From: Dermatemys mawii
Lineage: Eukaryota > Chordata > Testudines > Dermatemydidae
Assembly (NCBI GenBank): GCA_007922305.1
Contig: ML677472.1
Coordinates: forward strand, 62,001 to 126,000
Length of the DNA: 64,000 nt
Direction of reading: 5' to 3'
The notes beneath the pieces were generated by a model. It was not told the DNA's origin and searched no databases. It saw only the letters and a program-made list of their open reading frames with translations. A program made the translations under genes and the position numbers. Shown here piece after piece: positions 11,399 to 22,585 of the stretch. Position 1 is the stretch's first letter; each line of letters starts with the position of its first letter.

Positions 11399-12248
11399 AT
11401 GTGGAGACATCTGCTTTCAGCACTGCTCCTGTGGGTCCCACGCACAATCTGAGTAACTATGAAGATGGGGGTGGGGCAGGGATCGAGTGACCCGATAGCA
11501 ACTGTGAAAAAATGGGACGGAGTGGGGGTTTTATAGGCACCTATATAAGAAAAAGTCCCCAAAAATTAGACTGTCCCTATAAAAAACAGGACATCCGGTC
11601 ACCCTAGTCAGGGAGGGCCAGAGTCCCAAGTTGAGGGGACACATTTTTATGATTGAGATTGAGGTATTAGGAGGTCCCTACACACTGTCTGATCATCTTC
11701 AAGACCCTGGGAAGAGGCAAGAGAATCACCAAGGAGAAAGGACTTGTGGGGAAAAATACACCCACTTTAGACTGTCCCATCCCAGAGTGAATCCCAGATG
11801 GGAGACTCTCCACAGGGTAGGGAAATCTCAGCCAAGAATAACACACAAAGGTCCCCGTTTGTTTGCACAGGCAAAGTGACTGTCATCCATTTTGTCTCTT
11901 TTTCTGCATCTCAAGTTTTCTCTCTCTCTCTTCCTCCCCATACCACCCCACTTGTCACCTTTTTTCAGGTGTAGGCTCGGACTACGTGGAGCAGCTGCCC
12001 TTCCTTGTGGGGGGCTTAGGAGAATCCTCAAACCTTCAGTGTACCTTGAAACAAACCAACTGCAACTACATGTACTGGTACCGGCAGCAGGGAGGAAGGG
12101 AGCTGGAGGGCTCGTCTACTCTCTAGAAGATGGACCAGGAACCAGTTTCACAGCCAAACCCAAGACAGCTTTGAGAAGCAACAACAAATGGGACCTTAAA
12201 TGGAAAAGCTTCTCACGGTCTGACTGAGCTGTGAGACCTGCAGCACTG
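11399..12248 (+). pseudogene. TRBV: TRBV pseudogene (leader + V exon), unit a
   Basis: A leader-like exon starts at 11,399 (MWRHLLSALLLWVP), but its splice donor, CAGGT in the other units, reads CACGC. The V exon from 11,969 reads GVGSDYVEQLPFLV, keeps Cys23 (LQCTLKQ) and Trp (YMYWYRQQ), then loses one G in the GGRELEG region. It also has a TGA within SD-stop-AV and lacks the bases encoding YYC. Four independent lesions make it dead. The paralogous copy at 37,838-38,605 is intact at every one of these sites. Confidence 0.9.
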
Positions 12249-12287
12249 CACAGTGACGCAGAGCCCTTAGGCAGCCAGCAGAAACCC
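12249..12287 (+). other. 23-RSS of TRBV pseudogene, unit a
   Basis: Heptamer CACAGTG, 23-bp spacer, and a weakened nonamer CAGAAACCC at 12,279-12,287. Confidence 0.8.
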
Positions 12288-12309
12288 AGAGAGGCAGAGA
12301 TGGGGTGAA

Positions 12310-12565
12310 GATAGAGGGTGTGTGACACCCCAGATAACTACACAATCGAGAAGTGTGTGTGCATTTGGTGCAAGGAACTCCTGGCTCTTGGAGACCCTGT
12401 ACAGGCATTGGAGACTAGAGTGGCTGAACAGGATGAGCTGTGGGAAAAATAGGGGTATATAGATTAGACTTGGAGGGGTACATAGATGAGAGGGGTACAT
12501 AGGTGAGACACAGAGGGGTACTGAGCTGAGGGAGACAGAGAGGTACCTAGATGAGACTTTCCAGA
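12310..12565 (+). repeat. CR1 ORF1 fragment, extra copy
   Basis: Absent from the equivalent place in units b and c, and homologous to 13,150-13,310. It begins at the same CAGATAACTACACAATCGA junction and then has internally expanded GGGGTACATAGATGAGA-like repeats. This looks like a local duplication or ectopic copying of the CR1 junction downstream. Confidence 0.6.
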
Positions 12566-13164
12566 GAAAGAGCGCATGTGTGTGTGCCTGGGAGTCAGAC
12601 AGCTATTGAGAAGCTGTGGTTCCCAGATGAAGTTTACAGAATATCTGGGTTGTCTCCAAAAGGACTGTTAAGAACCCCAAGAACTGCCATATCAAATCAC
12701 TGTCTCATTCACACAATTGGTTTCAATGTTAGGGGGTTTCTTTCCATTTCCCTCTTTTTCGTTTCCCAATGACTTTCTCTCCTCTCTGTCTCCGTGCTCT
12801 CTTTTAATTTCCTTCCTCCTTTTCTTTATTCCTTGAGATTTATTCCCCTATCAAGTCACTGAGCCTATTCCACTCCCCTGTCATCACATGGTGGTCCTGT
12901 TTGACCTCTTCTCTTGGCTGCAGTGTCTGAGCCAGGTGCCCTGCTGTGTTGTAGGGGGATGTTGCTGTCTCTGGAGCTGAGTGCCTCTCCCATTCCCTCT
13001 TCTCTGATCCCATATCCACTTCCTCTCATCTCCGTGGTATTCCGGGGCATCTCCTGCCTCCTGAAGGACACAGCATGTTATTTCATCTACTGTGACTGTC
13101 ATGCAGGGGGGGATCATGCTGATATTAACTCAGATATGCAATCAAACACATATAACCCTGCAGA

Positions 13165-14205
13165 TAGCTACACAATCGAAAGGTATGTGTGCATTCAGTG
13201 CAGGGAGCTCCTGGCCCTCAGAGACCATGTACGGGCTTTGGAGACCAGAGTGGCTGAACTGGATGACCTGCGGGAGACAGAGGGATACATAGATGAGACT
13301 TTCCGGGACACAGTAGAACGGTCCCACCACCAATTTGACAGCCTCTGTGCTGTTGAGGAGGATGAAAGTCTCAGGAAAGGAGAGCATCTAACTGGAGCAG
13401 AGGGAAACAATCCCATAGTTGGGACCCTCCTTCCAGATGATGTTGTGATATCCTCTTGCACTTAGGATACCTCTCCAAGGGAGAAAACTCCAGCTATTAG
13501 AAAGAGACAGGTATTAGTAATGGGTGATTCGATCATTAGAAACATAGACAGCTGGGTTTGCAATGACCGGGAGAACCACATGCTGACTTGCCTGCCTGGT
13601 GCGAAAGTTGTGCATCTCTCGAGACATCTAGATAGATTTATGTGTAGTGCTGGGGAGAAGTCGGTGGTCGTGGTACATGTAAGTACCAATGACAAAGGGA
13701 AGGATAGGAGAGAGGTCCTGGAGGCCAAATTTAGGCTGCTAGATAAGAGTTTGAAGTCCAGGACCTCTATGACAGCATTCTCTGAGATGCTCCCAGTTCC
13801 ACACTCAGGATCAGCTAGACAGATAGAACTGCTGAGTCTCGATGCGAGGATGGTGTAGGGAGGAGGGGTTTAGATTTTTAGGAACTGGGAAAACTTTTGG
13901 GAAAAGAGGAGCCTATACAGGATGGATGGCTCCACCTAACCAAAATTGAACCAGATTGCAAGCATTTAACATTAAAAGGTTGTAGAGCAGTTTTTAAACT
14001 AAGAGCTGCAGGAAAGCTGACAGGTGCGGAGGAGCACATAGTTCAGACATCCCTTAGGGGAGTATCTGTTAACAGAGAATCTCTGTGTCCTAGTGAGGAT
14101 GAGAGGAAACCGATAAAATACAGGCAGGATCTGATCAGAAACAGTCACATATAAAAGAGTGCCATTCAGTTACATCATGTAATGGTAGACAGCTAAAAGA
14201 AAGCA
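13165..14205 (+). repeat. CR1 LINE fragment, ORF1 with esterase-like domain
   Basis: The frames read CIQCRELLALRDHV (Cys-rich start and coiled coil) and, from 13,515, VMGDSIIRN with downstream HVSTNDKGK. These are the GDS and ND-type blocks of the SGNH-esterase domain found in CR1 ORF1. Stops and frameshifts break the frame. The 5' end is lost: the junction with the TRBV flank lies at CACAATCGAAAG. Homologous to 40,983-41,330 and 43,881-44,715. Confidence 0.75.
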
Positions 14206-14680
14206 AGACAGCCTGCATCTTGGTAAAATAGAAATGATATAAAAGATTAATATTATATCTTACCTAGATTATAACAACTAGATTTCTACAGAGGAAACTC
14301 AAATCAATTCTTTTATTAAGCAGGAAGGGTTACTACCAATGATCATAGGAGTAATAATAACAATAAACCATACTGTATAATTTACAATCTAACAACTGTC
14401 AACAGCTTTTACAGAATATTCTTCCTCTGGTCATTTTCCTAGTTTGTTTGATTGTGGAAACAGGCCCACGGAGCAACAACAAAATAAAATAATAACAAAA
14501 CAATAATTCAGCTACTCTCCAAATATGAAATAGATTTTTCATTTCTAGATAGAGTATTTACCCTTTAACAATTGTCTATTAAACTTTTTTTTCTTAAGAT
14601 GGAAATGGAACTGGACTTTAGGCGATAGCTTTTGGGTTGGGGTAATTTAGCAGTTGAGCTGTATGCACGCCTGCCTAGTG
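14206..14680. other. AT-rich spacer, no feature seen
   Basis: No gene or repeat family was recognised. The copy 1 / copy 2 similarity stops at about 14,205. Confidence 0.4.
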
Positions 14681-14734
14681 CACAGAATGATTCATAGACA
14701 TGAGGCCAGAAGGGATCAACATCATCATCTAATC

Positions 14735-15481
14735 CAGGGGAGGGCAAACGTTTTGGCCCGAGGGTCACATTGGGGTTCAAAATTGTGTGGAGGGCCAGGT
14801 AGGGAAGGCTGTGCCTCCCCAGATAGCCTGGCCCCTCCCCCTATCTGACCCCCATCCACTTCCCATCCCATGACTGCCTCCTCAGAACTCCCGACCCCTC
14901 TGACCGCCCCCCCCCCCCCGCTCCATGTCCCCTGATCGACCCCTCTGGAGACCCTCCACTCTAACTGCCCCTCCAGGACCCCACCCACACCTAAGCCCCG
15001 CTGCTCTTTGTCCCCTGACTGCCCCCCTCCAGCGACCCCCTCACCTCCTAATCACCCCGCAGGACCCTACCCCCTATCCAGCCCTCCTGCTCCCTGACCC
15101 CTGACTGCCCTGACCCCTAGCCACACCTCTGCACCCTGACAGGCCCTCCTGGGACTTCCATGCGCCATCCAACCCCTCCATTCACCGCCGCCCGAGACCC
15201 TCTGCCACCTTATCCAACACACAGCCCCAGGCCCGGCCCAGCCACAGCCCGTGTAAAAGCCCTAAGAATAGTGTGTCTGGCCTGCAGCCAGACACACCAC
15301 CATGCTGATCCACTGGAGCGCACAGCGTTGTCTGGCCCGGAGCCAAACATGCGGTCACACAGCCCCACCCCCAGAGCTGCTGCTTGCGCGGCCCACTGTG
15401 AGAGAGGGAGATAGCGGGGGAGGGGCTGGAGCAGCATCCCGAGCCGGACCTTGCGGGTCCGGTTGGGAGGAGCCCACCCTG
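14735..15481. mobile_element. Non-autonomous hAT-type element inserted in CR1
   Basis: It begins CAGGGGAGGGCAAACG and ends AGCCCACCCTG, which are hAT-type inverted ends. It is flanked by ATCTAATC (14,727) and ATTTAGTC (15,482), a diverged 8-bp target duplication. The interior is C-rich. The left end is related to the right end of the element at 62,174-63,062. There is no transposase. Confidence 0.7.
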
Positions 15482-15615
15482 ATTTAGTCTGAGCTCTGGC
15501 AAATCTCAGGCCGCAGAACGTCCCCCACTCACACCTATAGTAGACCCATAATCTCTGTCTGAGTTACTGAATTCCTCAAATCATGATTTAAAAGATTCCT
15601 CAGATCATGATTTAT

Positions 15616-15915
15616 AACCTTTCAGAAGCAGTGTGCAGAGTCTTCATTTATTCACCCTAATTTAAGGTTTCATGTGCCACTAACACACTTCAATGTTTTT
15701 AGAAGGTCTCTTTCTATATGTCTTTAATATATAACTAAACTATTGTTGTACATAAAGTAAATAAGGTTTTTAAAATGTTTAAGAAGCTCATTTAAAATGA
15801 AATTAAAATGCAGACCCTCCCCAAACCAGTGACCAAGACCCAGGTAGTATGAGTGCCACTGAAAATCAGCTTGTGTGCCGCCTTCGGCACCTGTGCCATA
15901 GGTTGTCTTCCCCTG
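15616..15915. mobile_element. Short hAT-type element inserted in the same CR1
   Basis: It carries the terminal region AACCTTTCAGAAG and the opposite end CCATAGGTTGTCTTCCCCTG, as in the element at 22,586-24,047. The first bases of the left end are replaced by a repeat of the flanking TCATGATTTA sequence. CR1 resumes at ATTTAAAGACTTC. Confidence 0.65.
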
Positions 15916-16344
15916 ATTTAAAGACTTCAAGTTACAGACAATCTATTGTTTACTCTAGTTCAAAGCAGCAAGTGACCCCAGGGTCTTTGCCAATCTGACC
16001 TGGTGGGAAATTTCTTTTTGACCCCAAATATGGTGACCAGACCTACCCACCAGACACCTGAGAAAGAATTCCCACCCGAGGACACAGGCTGAGCACCTGG
16101 TTAACAATGATTTCAGCACCAGTAATTGTGGAACAAAACAAGGACTCTCAATTGAGTCTAATCAGCTCTGTTTTTAAACAGTGGAAAGAGAAAGGCAAAT
16201 GGTGTCTAGGACTTCTCAGGCAGTACCCACACCACCAGTTATGAATACCTAATCCCACACTCACCCTCTCTTTCTTTCAGGAGGATTTGGCATCCCTACC
16301 ACCTGCTTAGCAAGTGGAATTCAGTGTAGGGTGATCCCTCAATC

Positions 16345-16436
16345 ATGGGGATTGGTGCTGCTTTGAGCAGGGGGTTGGACTAGATGACTTCCTGAAGTCC
16401 CTTCCAACCCTGATAGTCTATGATTCTATGATTCTA
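16345..16436 (+). repeat. CR1 3' tail, 5'-truncated
   Basis: It contains GTTGGACTAGATGACTTCC and ends in the CR1 terminal octamer repeats TATGATTCTATGATTC. Confidence 0.8.
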
Positions 16437-16638
16437 AGCACAATTCTGCTGCCCTTTGTGTGTACAATAAGGATAACAACATTTCATTACCTCTGCATTC
16501 TAATACCAGAGTGATTTGGTGAACAGAATGTTGGGAATCCCTAAGAAAGAGATAGATACTGTGTGCAGATGTGGTTGACCCATTTCAAAAAATATATATT
16601 GGAATTGGAAAAGGTCCAGAAAAGGGCAACAAAAATTA

Positions 16639-17809
16639 CCTACCTTCATGCCTCCAGCTTCCACCCCGGACACATCACACGATCCATTGACTACAGCCAA
16701 GCACTGAGGTACAATCGTATTTGATCCTACCCCTCAGACAGAGACCAACACCTACAAGATCTTCACCAAGCATTCTCAAAACTACAATACCTGCACGAGG
16801 AAGTAAGGAAACAGATTAACGGAGCCAGATGTGTACCCAGAAGCCTCCTGCTGGAAGACAAGCCCAAGAAAGCAAACAACAGACCACCAATGGCCATCAC
16901 CTATAGTCCTCAGTTAAAACCTCTCCAGCGCATCATCAGTGATTTACAACCCATTCTGGACAATGATCCCTCACTTTCACAGGCCTTGGGAGGCAGGCCA
17001 GTCCTCGCCCACAGACAACCCGTCAACCTCAAGCATAGTCTCACCAGCAACAGCACACTGCGTCATACTAACTCTAACTCAGGAACCAATCCATGCAACA
17101 AACCTCGATGCCAACTCTGCCCACACATCTACACCAGCAACACCATCACAGGACATAACCAGATCAGCTACACCATCACAGGTTCATTCACCTGCACATC
17201 TACCAACATAATATATGCCATTATGTGCCAGCAATGTCCCTCTGCTATGTACATCGGCCAAACTGGACAGTCCCTACGAAAAAGGATAAATGGACACAAA
17301 TCAGATATCAGGAATGGCAATATACAAAAACCTGTAGGAGAACACTTCAACCTCGCTGGACACACCATAACAGATCTAAGGGTCACTATCTTGCAGCAAA
17401 AAAACTTCAAAACCAGACTGCAAAGAGAAACTGCAGAGCTGCAATTCATTTGCAAATTTGATACCATCAATCAAGGATTGAACAAAGACTACAAGTGGCT
17501 AGCTAACTACAAAAAGAGATTCTCTTCTCTTGGTGTTCACACCTCCAGATCAGCTTCTAGAAGAAGAGGACCTCATCCTCCCTGATTAGAGATAACAAGC
17601 TGGTTCAGCCTGATTGGACTAACCTTGTTAGCTCTAACCTGGCCCTTGCCTCTTATTTATTCCTGCCCCTGGATACTTCCACTGCATGCATCCGACGAAG
17701 TGGGTATTAGCCCATGAAAGCTTATGCTCTAAAACTTTAGTTAGTCTTTAAGGTGCCACAGGACTCTCAGTCACTTCTGCAATTCCAGACTAACAGGGCT
17801 ACCTCTCTG
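16639..17809 (+). mobile_element. Penelope-like retroelement, 5'-truncated
   Basis: The insert encodes the C-terminal part of a Penelope-like polyprotein and ends TAACAGGGCTACCTCTCTGA, a common end of these reptile elements. The reverse transcriptase is missing. Both flanks carry the same 142-bp CR1 sequence. Confidence 0.8.
16890..17585 (+). CDS. Penelope-like GIY-YIG endonuclease region (partial)
   Basis: A 231-residue open frame is the C-terminal end of a Penelope-like element protein. The Cys cluster CNKPRCQLCPH and the GIY-YIG core (IIYAIMCQQC...AMYIGQTGQSLRKRINGHK) lie at about residues 70-140. The following HFNLAGH and the tail TINQGLNKDYKWLANY are also typical. In the family, the GIY-YIG domain nicks DNA for target-primed reverse transcription. 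The frame extends upstream through HASSFHPGHITRS to a stop that replaces a likely Cys codon. Reverse transcriptase is missing, so the copy cannot move by itself. Confidence 0.8.
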   Translation: MAITYSPQLKPLQRIISDLQPILDNDPSLSQALGGRPVLAHRQPVNLKHSLTSNSTLRHTNSNSGTNPCNKPRCQLCPHIYTSNTITGHNQISYTITGSFTCTSTNIIYAIMCQQCPSAMYIGQTGQSLRKRINGHKSDIRNGNIQKPVGEHFNLAGHTITDLRVTILQQKNFKTRLQRETAELQFICKFDTINQGLNKDYKWLANYKKRFSSLGVHTSRSASRRRGPHPP

Positions 17810-18515
17810 ATTCTAATACTAGAGTGATTTGGTGAACAGAATGTTGGGAATCCCTAAGAAAGGGATAGATACTGAGTGCAGATGTGGTTGCCCCATTTCA
17901 AAAAAGATATATTGGAATTGGAAAAGGTCCAGAAAAGGGCAACAAAAATTATTAGCAGCATGGAACGGCTTCAGTATGAGCAACAATTAATAAGACTGAG
18001 ACTTTTCAGGTTGGAAAAGAGACGACTAAGGGAAGTTTGATTGAGGTCTATAAAATCATGACTGATGTGGAGAAAGTAAATAAGGAAGTGTTATTTACTC
18101 CTCATAACACAAGAACTAGAGGTCACCAAATGAAATTAAGAGGCAGCAGGTTTAAAACAAACAAAAGGAAGTATTTTTTCACACAATGCACAGTCAACCT
18201 GTGGAACTCCTTGCCAGAGGATGTTGTGAAAGCCAAGACAATAACAAGGCTCCAAAAAGAACTAGATAATTTCACAGAAGATAGGTCCAATGGCTATTTA
18301 CCAAGATGGTCAGAGCTGGAACTCCATGCTTTGAATATGTCTAGCTTTTCTTTCCCAGAAGCTGAGAGTAAACGTCAGGGGATGGATCACTTGATGATTG
18401 CCTGTTCCATTCATTTTTTCTGAAGCACCTGGCATTGGCCACTGTCAGAAGACAGGACAGATAGACAATTGGTCCTGATCCAGTATGGCCGTTTTTATCT
18501 TCTTAGGTTCTTAGT

Positions 18516-19519
18516 ATGGAGTTGGTGGGTAATTTTTTCTGTTTGTTTTTGCAAACAGTGAAGATTGTGCTACTTTTTTTCTACTTTTTAATCATTGAGG
18601 TTGCCAGTTACTTCATACCAAAAATACGAAAGAGGAAGAAGGCAAAGTGAACACCAGAACAAAAGAACCCTCTTCAGAGTAAAGTGAATGTTTTTGAGGT
18701 ATAAAATGCACTTACAGCAAATCACATGGCCAGATTTTTAATCACACCAGAAGAGCTTATTGACCTGTTAATCAGGCAGTGTGTTATGATGTACCATAGA
18801 TCGCAGTTGCAGTTAAAGGAACAAACTATAAAGGAACTAAAGGATTTTTTCATAGAGAAATGGAAGCTGCAGCATTTGCATGTGGGAATAATGTCACAGA
18901 GCTTAAGGCCGGAAAAAAAAAACCACATTGTCTCATCTGCCCTCCTGTATATGACAGGTACTTTTCCATGTTTTCAGTTTTTACCGATTTTTGTGGATAA
19001 ATTACCATTTTTTCTTTGGAGTTCAATTTTTACTGATTTACACCTGTTTAGCAATCCACTCAGTATTTTTTGAGTACTTATTTTTGTTAAACAGATTTAC
19101 ATGATTGTTGTGTCCTACAGCTCTGGGACTGAAGCAGATTGAAGCAGTTCCACAGTATCAAACTCAGAACACACACACACCGGGTGGGAAAATCAAGCAA
19201 AGTTAATAATGCACAATGATTGGCTCTCAAGGAGATGCTGTCCGCCTATTTATTTGCTTCCATTTAATGTGGTGCTGATTTGAAACAATCAATCCTCCGC
19301 AGATAAAGCTATGTAATGCCCCTTACCCGCCCGGTTACCTTCTTTGTTTAGGAGTGTGGATGGACAGGCCTGGGTTCTTCTGGATCCCCATGCAGCCAGT
19401 CCTGCCCTTTCTGTGGCTCTTTCCAGACTATCCCCAATATGGCTTCTCCTCCCTCTATGGTCAGCCAACCAGTCAATAGCTATAAAATCCCTCTTAGTAG
19501 CTGTTCCCTAATTGCTCTA
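18516..19519. other. Spacer, no gene seen
   Basis: AT-rich unique sequence with short ORFs only. A short CA tract lies near 19,171. Confidence 0.4.
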
Positions 19520-20331
19520 CCTGTAAAGGGTTAAAATGTCTCACTGCTATGCATAGGTAAAAGGAAGTGAGTTAGCACCTGGCCAAAAGGAAGGCTAGAA
19601 CTTTTTAAAATTGAAGCAAGATTCCCCTCTTGTCTTTTTCTTGTTCTCCTGAGGAGAGGCGGACAGGGCAGCAGCATGGTGTAAGATGTTTGGGCCAGGT
19701 ATGAAAAGATCATGAGTATCATACCTAGAAACTACTCATTTAAAACCCCAGATGTGTAAGTAGGTCAGGAAATGTCTAGGAAGACATGATTAGGTTAATC
19801 CCTTTTATTTCGTTCTGGCTTGAGGATTCCTCTGTACTGACCCCAGGTGCTTTGGTTTTGCTTGTAACATTTAAGCTAGACCTCAGCAAGCTATTCTTGG
19901 TGCTTAATATTTGTAGTTGCTCTTTTAAAATCTAGCAATAGCCTGAGTTCCCAGAAGTATTGTCTTTCTTTTTTTATTAATAACATTTACCATTTATAAG
20001 AACAGAAGTGGATTTTTGTGTCTTAAGAGGTTTGTGCACATGTTATTTAATTAACTGATGGCAACGGCTAATTTCCTTTTTTTTCCTTTCTCAGTTCTTC
20101 GCTGGCTTCAGGGTACCCCACAGGAAGAAATTCCCAAGTGTACCTTCCTGGGCTCTCAAAGGGGTTCTGCACTTGGGTGGTGGCAGCACCTACCAATTCA
20201 AGGTCAGAGAAAATCTGTAACCTTGTAAGTTAAATAAAAGCCTAGAAGGGCTGGTATTAATTTTTAGAATCCTTGCCGGCCCCCACTTTCTGCACTCAAA
20301 GTGCCAGAGTGGGGAATTAGCCTTGACATCT
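19520..20331 (+). repeat. LTR-like repeat, probable solo LTR of an old endogenous retroelement
   Basis: The GTAAAGGGTTAA-like start and the end AGTGGGGAATTAGCCTTGACA-like resemble reptile LTR families known to me. No gag, pol or env frame is present. The 5' edge and target duplication are not resolved. Confidence 0.3.
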
Positions 20332-20702
20332 GCATTCAGAAGGGTTTTTGCTGCTATTTCACAAAGTCACCAATAAGCCCTTCTGCAATTAACAGTGGTT
20401 ATCCAGTGAGACAAACAGCACGCACAAATTCATTGGCACAAGTGTGCTATGTCCTTTTTCATTAAAGCCCTGATGAAAACTCCTAATATTGACTTTTTAT
20501 CCCGAAGCTCACTTTCCTTTTTCATCTTCATGTGTCACTTGCTTTTGACATTCTCCTTTATTCTGTCAGAGGAAGCAGTACTTGCAGTGCAATGCATCCT
20601 CTTCATTTCTGCCTTTACTTTTCTTGAAAAGTTCTAAGCACTGATTTTCTTGTTGGTTACCAGGCATAGATATGCGTGTTCATCTCACATTTACCTTATC
20701 TT

Positions 20703-22169
20703 TGTAACCCTTCTGCCCATCAGAGTTGGCAGCAACAAGGGCCGGGTTCAGTATCCAGGGGTTCCATTCCAATAGCACAATACAAAAACCGGCTCGAGCC
20801 CCCACCCAGTGACCTGGGACAACCATATACCACCCCTTTGGGCGTCTGTAAGAGACAATACTTCCCCTCTCGCAAGCACAGAGTCTGAGTGTACCAAAGC
20901 CTTTTAATAACAGGGAGAAACAATGTGGCATTATATTGGGGAAACACCACAAACAAGGTTAATAAACCAAACCATGAACCAGAAGCCCCCCTCCCAGCAA
21001 ATAGGCCGTGGCCTTCCCTTTGGCTCTTGAGTTCCACAACCCCAAAAAGTCACTCAATAGTCCCAAAAGTTCAACAGCCCAAGAGTCTCTGTCCTTGGTC
21101 CGTGCAGAGTTCAAAAGTCAATTGGCAGAGTCTTACCTCCAGCCTGGGTGGAGATGGAGGGTAGGGCACGGGGCACCTTACGTGGTCCGAGGCCGACTGC
21201 GCCGCCTCTCCGTGAGGTTCTGCTGCAGCTCTCACCGCAATCGGCTCTGCTCCGCTCCGCTGGCTGTCCCACGAACCGCTCCGCCCGTTGATCCGCTAGC
21301 TGCTCTGCTAGCCGACACACAGACAGCTCTGCCGCGCCGGTCACTCTGCCCGCAGCACCCACGCCTCTGCTAGGTGACAGACAGACAGCTCTGCCGTGCA
21401 GTTCACTCTGCCCGCAGCACCCACGCCTCTGCTAGGTGACAGACAGACAGCTCTGCCACGCCGGTCACTCTGCCCGCAGCACCAACGCCTCCGCTAGTCG
21501 ACAGACAGCTCTGCTGCACCAGTCACTCCGCTAGCCAACACACAGACTGCTCTGCTGCACCAGCCACTCTGCACTTTTTCCAGGTCCCCCCTACTTAAGT
21601 CAGCGCTCAGTGATTTCTTTAGCTCTTAGGTGACTTCAGCTCACAGTAGGGGAGCCTTAGTGCAGGTGCACCAGTGAGCCCAAAGCAATTTTCAGCTCAG
21701 CAGCCTGGAACCAGGCTCTTAATAGAAGCAAAATTCAATTCTGACATTCCACAGTGGAGAGAGGCAGGGTACAATAGCCCTGGGAGGCCCTAAGACAGAG
21801 CCCTTACCAAAAGGTATAGGTACTTGTCCATCACCTCTCTCAATCTCACAGTGTTCTGAAAACGCATGGCCCTTGCCCAGTGAGTGCTACCTAGATGATG
21901 GCGAGTCTCTCCATCATAACACGGGCCAAGTACATGTCCATAGTCCTTCATTCACATAATCACAGTAACATCACTTTATCATTCTAACATAGAAACTGGG
22001 GCTTCCTCATCAGCCGAAGTGGCCATGTGGGCTGCTGTGGGCTCAGGCTAGGCGCAGTGGGTGTGTCTATGCAAATTGATCAGCCCCAGACTTATTTTGC
22101 AAGGCTCACTGCAATTCCCATAGTTCGCCACCAGATGTCAGAATATATCTCATTCCTGACACTGCTTAC
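20703..22169 (-). repeat. LTR-like repeat, full-length copy
   Basis: On the minus strand it ends GGGCAGAAGGGTTACA, with an ATTAAA-type polyadenylation signal upstream. A partial plus-strand copy lies at 57,939-58,216. A candidate 5-bp duplication ATCTT flanks it (20,698 and 22,170). The interior carries a 62-bp tandem array. No coding frame was recognised. Confidence 0.45.
21298..21575. repeat. Tandem array, 62-bp unit
   Basis: About four and a half units. Two or three are nearly identical, each starting CTCTGCTAGGTGACAGACAG and ending GCAGCACCCACGC. The unit counts to 62 bp. The last units are shorter and diverged. Confidence 0.8.
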
Positions 22170-22585
22170 ATCTTTATCTGTAGAGGATTGATTTTTAAAT
22201 TCAGCACTGCACTAAATGAAAGCAAAGAAATAGGCTGTGTCTCTTTGTGGACCAATCATTTCACAATATTAACTTTGCTTGATTATCCAACCTCCACCTG
22301 TGCGTGTTCTGTGTTTTACACTGTGGAACTCCTTCAATCTCAAAGCTGCAGGACACAACAATTGCACAAAGCATTAGTGTTTAACAAAAATAAGTGCCCA
22401 GAAAAATATCGAGACAGCTGTAAATCAGTAAAATCTGAACTCCTTCAAGAAAAAATCCCTGGTAATTTATTGGTGACAATCAGTAAAAACTGAAAATGTG
22501 GAGTACTATGAAATCTTGATTGAGTCCTTTGTCTCTTATATGAGTCAGAAAATGGAAGTAGAACTGATTATTTTTCACCATAGAC

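Larger units (their letters stand above)
1..14205. repeat. Segmental duplication, copy 1 (TAS2R + TRBV block)
   Basis: The sequence from base 1 matches the sequence from base 24,620 in the same order and orientation: TAS2R 3' flank, TAS2R, long noncoding flank, Harbinger relic, a minisatellite-like stretch, a dead TRBV, a second TRBV, then CR1 ORF1. The match ends inside CR1 near 14,205 (partner near 44,715). The two copies differ by insertions: copy 2 has extra CR1 elements, a 1.4-kb segment at 32,940-34,325 and a CACTA-like element, while copy 1 has an extra tandem TAS2R piece. The window opens inside the block, so the true left edge is not visible. Confidence 0.9.
14683..16010 (-). repeat. 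CR1 3' region (minus) split by two hAT elements
   Basis: The pieces 14,683-14,734, 15,482-15,615 and 15,916-16,010 join into one CR1 3' untranslated region read on the minus strand. It is the same subfamily as the tail at 39,552-40,131. Two GC-rich or hAT-type elements interrupt it. Confidence 0.75.
16497..18515 (+). repeat. CR1 3' fragment interrupted by a Penelope-like element
   Basis: The pieces 16,497-16,638 and 17,810-18,515 belong to one CR1 ORF2 C-terminal and 3' region. The frame includes [20 protein letters not shown] and [13 protein letters not shown], and the tail is CCAGTATGGCCGTTTTTAT. The first 142 bases occur on both sides of the Penelope-like insert. Confidence 0.8.

Noticed and set aside
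12914..13465. 183-codon ORF as a host gene
   Set aside because: Its second half is CR1 ORF1 and its first half is TRBV-unit flank, so it is a chance fusion.
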